64,000 nt of DNA from Mucilaginibacter phyllosphaerae (lineage in GTDB: Bacteria > Bacteroidota > Bacteroidia > Sphingobacteriales > Sphingobacteriaceae): positions 1,054,001 to 1,118,000 of the forward strand of contig NZ_SNQG01000001.1 of the NCBI RefSeq assembly GCF_004378255.1. The letters run 5' to 3'. Positions 61,783-64,000 of the stretch are shown piece by piece. Every line of letters begins with the position of its first letter. Positions within the stretch are counted from its first letter, which is position 1. The notes under the pieces were generated by a model. The model ran no database searches and was not told the origin of the DNA. It saw only the letters and a program-made list of their open reading frames with translations. Position numbers and translations under genes: made by a program.

Positions 61783-63424
61783 AATGCCCTAACGGTAATG
61801 TAACTATAAACGTTGAACCTATATTAAGTTTGCTGTCAACCGTAATTTCGCCGTCCATAAAGTTAACCAGTTCTTTGCAAAAAGCAAGGCCCAGGCCTAC
61901 GCTGCCGTTTTGATTGTACTGATTCTCTATCCGGTAAAATTTTTTAAAAACGTCGCCCTGTTCATACCGGGCCATGCCTATCCCCTTATCAGTAAACGAA
62001 AATACGATATTGCGCTTATCGGGCCGGATGTTGATAAACAATTCCTTTTTGCCCGGGTGCGAATACTTATAGGCGTTTTCCATCAGGTTTTGAAAAATGC
62101 TGCCAAGCAATACCGGGTCGCTATAAAACCGGGTAACCTCATCAATAGTGTACTCCAGTTTAAAATCCGGATACTTTATTTTAAAGGTATTGATGTAGCC
62201 GTTCACAAACTCCCTAATGTCTATCTCCTCGCGCTTAACGGTTATCGACCGGTTCTCCAGCTGCGTAAACGAGAGCAGCTTATTCATCAGTTCGTTTAGT
62301 TTGTCAGCCTCTTCATCCAGTATTTTACCGTAATGGCGGCGCTGGCGTTCGCTCAGTTCGGCATCGCCCTTAAGGTTAGATCCGGCAATCTTAATAACGC
62401 TTACCGGTGTTTTAAACTCATGGGTAAAATTGTTTATAAAATCGTATTGCAGCTTAAACACCTTTAGGTTTACATTCAGGTTGCGGTAAATAAGCCAGCT
62501 TATAAGCACCAAAAAAATATAAATAAGCAATACAATGGCCCCTATGGGCAAAAACCGGCGGTCTATCTCGCGTTTCAGGTGCTCGTTGGTAGCGGTAAAA
62601 TACAGTTTAAAGTTAGAGAATGCGCCGGGCAGCGTCACCTCCGTTATTTTGCGGGCGCCCTCTACATCCAGCGGGTCGTAAACAACGGGTTGTATGGTTA
62701 CCTGCTGGTACAGTTCCGGGTGGGTGTTCTTTACTTTCAGCCCGTGGGCATCCAGTAAAAAGGTCATCATGTTTTGCTTATAAAATGCCTTGGTGTTTTC
62801 GTGTTTTAATAAGGATTGATAGATCCTGATATCCTCGCGGCGGGGGATATTCAGGTAGCTGATCTTATCGGGCGTAACATTATAAAACGTATGGAAGATC
62901 TCGTCCTGTGTGGGCAGCCTGGAGGTATCGGCTACGCTGATAAAGTTGCTTAACTTTAAGGCCATCTCCCTAAAATCTTCGGCGTTTGACCAGGCCATAT
63001 CTTTAAGCCCTTTCACCTTGTTATGTTTGGGCTTAAACTGATAAATGGCCTTTACAGATATACCCGCATTGTTGCTGAACCTGGCTGTTGCCGATGGGTT
63101 GCCTATCTGGATATCATAAAACAAAACACGGCGCACAAACGGATAGTTTTTAAATACCGTAGCCGAGTAATTGGCCGCCGAGGCCGAATCCAGGAAACCC
63201 TGGTAAGAGGTGATCTCGGGAATTTTTATCTGGAAAAAATCGGTATAGGGCTTAATAGTTTGCTCCTGCACCTCAATCTTTTTAGACGAAAATTCGTTCT
63301 CTACATACTTGGCCGTCAGATTATAGGATATTATTACGGCGACAACCAGGCTAACGGTTATCAGCACCAAAAAAGCGGTTATCAGCGAAAAACTTTTGCG
63401 GTATAGATTTTTCTGCGCTTTCAT
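61781..63424 (-). CDS. sensor histidine kinase
   Basis: 547 residues. An N-terminal helix (about 12-33) and a second helix near 300-322 (LPIGAIVLLIYIFLVLISWLIY) bracket a periplasmic domain of about 270 residues with no recognised sensor fold. After the second helix comes the dimerisation histidine in FTHEFKTPVSVIKIAGSN (about H340), the N box IFQNLMENAYKYSHPGKKE, and G boxes DKGIGMARYE and GLGLAFCKELV. Classic HisKA-HATPase kinase, pairing with the downstream response regulator at 60811. Confidence 0.9.
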   Translation of the reverse strand: MKAQKNLYRKSFSLITAFLVLITVSLVVAVIISYNLTAKYVENEFSSKKIEVQEQTIKPYTDFFQIKIPEITSYQGFLDSASAANYSATVFKNYPFVRRVLFYDIQIGNPSATARFSNNAGISVKAIYQFKPKHNKVKGLKDMAWSNAEDFREMALKLSNFISVADTSRLPTQDEIFHTFYNVTPDKISYLNIPRREDIRIYQSLLKHENTKAFYKQNMMTFLLDAHGLKVKNTHPELYQQVTIQPVVYDPLDVEGARKITEVTLPGAFSNFKLYFTATNEHLKREIDRRFLPIGAIVLLIYIFLVLISWLIYRNLNVNLKVFKLQYDFINNFTHEFKTPVSVIKIAGSNLKGDAELSERQRRHYGKILDEEADKLNELMNKLLSFTQLENRSITVKREEIDIREFVNGYINTFKIKYPDFKLEYTIDEVTRFYSDPVLLGSIFQNLMENAYKYSHPGKKELFINIRPDKRNIVFSFTDKGIGMARYEQGDVFKKFYRIENQYNQNGSVGLGLAFCKELVNFMDGEITVDSKLNIGSTFIVTLPLGH

Positions 63425-63430
63425 AACAGG

Positions 63431-64000
63431 TTACGGTTTAACCTGCATGTTGGTGTTCAAAAAGGTTTCTATCTCGGCATACATTTCCATACGGTTATTT
63501 TCGCTTTTAAAATAGGCGCGTTCGTTCTCTTTAAGGCGATAAATTACCGGCACGTTGCGCTTTTTAAGTTCGCGCACAAACTGGTTAAGCTCGCTGATGT
63601 TGGCGCGCGGGTCTTTAGCCCCCTGGAATATCAGTAACGGGCTTTTGATCTTATCCGTATGAAAAACCGGCGATATGGCCCTTAGCTGGTCGGCATCCGT
63701 TTCGGGGTTACCAACCATCTCGTAAGTCATTTTAAGATAGGGTTTAAAAAACGGCGGTGCATCTTTCAGATAAGTAAAAAAGTTAATGAGGCCGTATTTA
63801 ACAATGGCGCAGTTATAAATTTCGGGATGAAACGATACGCCGTACAGGGCCGAAAACCCACCAAAGCTACCACCAAATATGGCTATTTTTTTAGGGTTGG
63901 CAATTTTATTGGCTATCAGCCATTTTACGCCATCGGTAATATCCTGCTGTATCTTACCGCCCACCTGTTTAAAGCCGGCACTGCGAAAAGCCTTGCCATA
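63431..64000 (-). CDS. S9 prolyl oligopeptidase-family C-terminal region, N-terminus outside window
   Basis: 190 codons to the window edge: the alpha/beta-hydrolase end of a larger S9-type protein. YGKAFRSAGFKQVGGKIQQDI, then IAIFGGSFGGFSALYG with the nucleophilic serine, and LLIFQGAKDPRAN with the catalytic aspartate are in place. The catalytic histidine would lie in a motif like DEGHG.. near the C-terminus; the aligned stretch here is ENERAYFKSENNR, with CGC (Arg) where a single change from CAC would restore His. So the protein may be inactive as a peptidase, or alignment by eye may be imperfect. It lies six bases upstream of the histidine kinase and co-directional with it. Confidence 0.75.
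   Translation of the reverse strand, partial: YGKAFRSAGFKQVGGKIQQDITDGVKWLIANKIANPKKIAIFGGSFGGFSALYGVSFHPEIYNCAIVKYGLINFFTYLKDAPPFFKPYLKMTYEMVGNPETDADQLRAISPVFHTDKIKSPLLIFQGAKDPRANISELNQFVRELKKRNVPVIYRLKENERAYFKSENNRMEMYAEIETFLNTNMQVKP

Overview
The window looks like chromosomal DNA from a member of Bacteroidota, most likely Sphingobacteriaceae close to Mucilaginibacter or Pedobacter. This rests on several things: the gldK-gldL-gldM-gldN block and a SprE/PorW-like lipoprotein of the type IX secretion/gliding machinery; the split ATP synthase locus (atpZ-I-B-E-F-H-A-G without atpD or atpC); DUF4271 and DUF4142 families; a double-glycine leader peptide of the Bacteroidota type; and promoters of the form TTG...TAnnTTTG. 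The genus is an inference. I saw no rRNA, tRNA, CRISPR array, complete insertion sequence or prophage.

Layout. 1-9.8 kb: end of a GH35 beta-galactosidase, topoisomerase IV parC and parE (separated by unrelated small genes), a RelE/ParE-type toxin-antitoxin pair, a YdeI-like protein, a small secreted protein, and an SGNH hydrolase overlapping cytidine deaminase. 9.8-14.6 kb: an amino-acid permease with a Cys/Met-metabolism PLP enzyme, then a promoter, a possible short terminated transcript, and a NagB-like/PIG-L fusion. 14.6-22.9 kb: a DUF4142 lipoprotein and a complete histidine-utilisation operon (marR-hutH-hutU-hutI-ftcD) led by a MarR regulator with a near-ideal palindromic operator. 23-30.5 kb: an orphan polytopic membrane protein and the ATP synthase operon. 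30.6-37.9 kb: remnants of a nucleotidyltransferase pair, sprE/porW, a class A penicillin-binding protein and uvrC. 38-39.7 kb: three small secreted genes, one of them split by a frameshift. 39.9-47.9 kb: gldKLMN, hemD, DUF4271 and hemW. 47.9-51 kb: a candidate RiPP precursor, a fasciclin protein and two tandem JmjC/cupin-like oxygenases. 51-54.5 kb: Old Yellow Enzyme with an ArsR regulator, an NTF2-like protein and a PfkB sugar kinase. 54.5-60.2 kb: VWA + MoxR-type AAA ATPase, metallophosphoesterase, UbiA-like prenyltransferase and methyltransferase. 60.2-64 kb: a PIN toxin with a frameshifted antitoxin, a two-component system separated by a three-copy tandem repeat, and the end of an S9 peptidase that has lost its expected catalytic histidine.

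How the genes work together. HutH, HutU, HutI and FtcD convert histidine to glutamate with the formimino group passed to tetrahydrofolate. The Atp proteins form the membrane sector and most of F1. GldK/L/M/N and SprE/PorW belong to the type IX secretion motor and core. ParC and ParE form topoisomerase IV.

The most unusual elements are the candidate RiPP precursor, several broken small genes (a split TonB-like secreted gene, an antitoxin, a nucleotidyltransferase), promoters placed so close to start codons that leaderless mRNAs are likely, and a rich set of intergenic inverted repeats. All coordinates and starts were derived by eye; no database search was possible.
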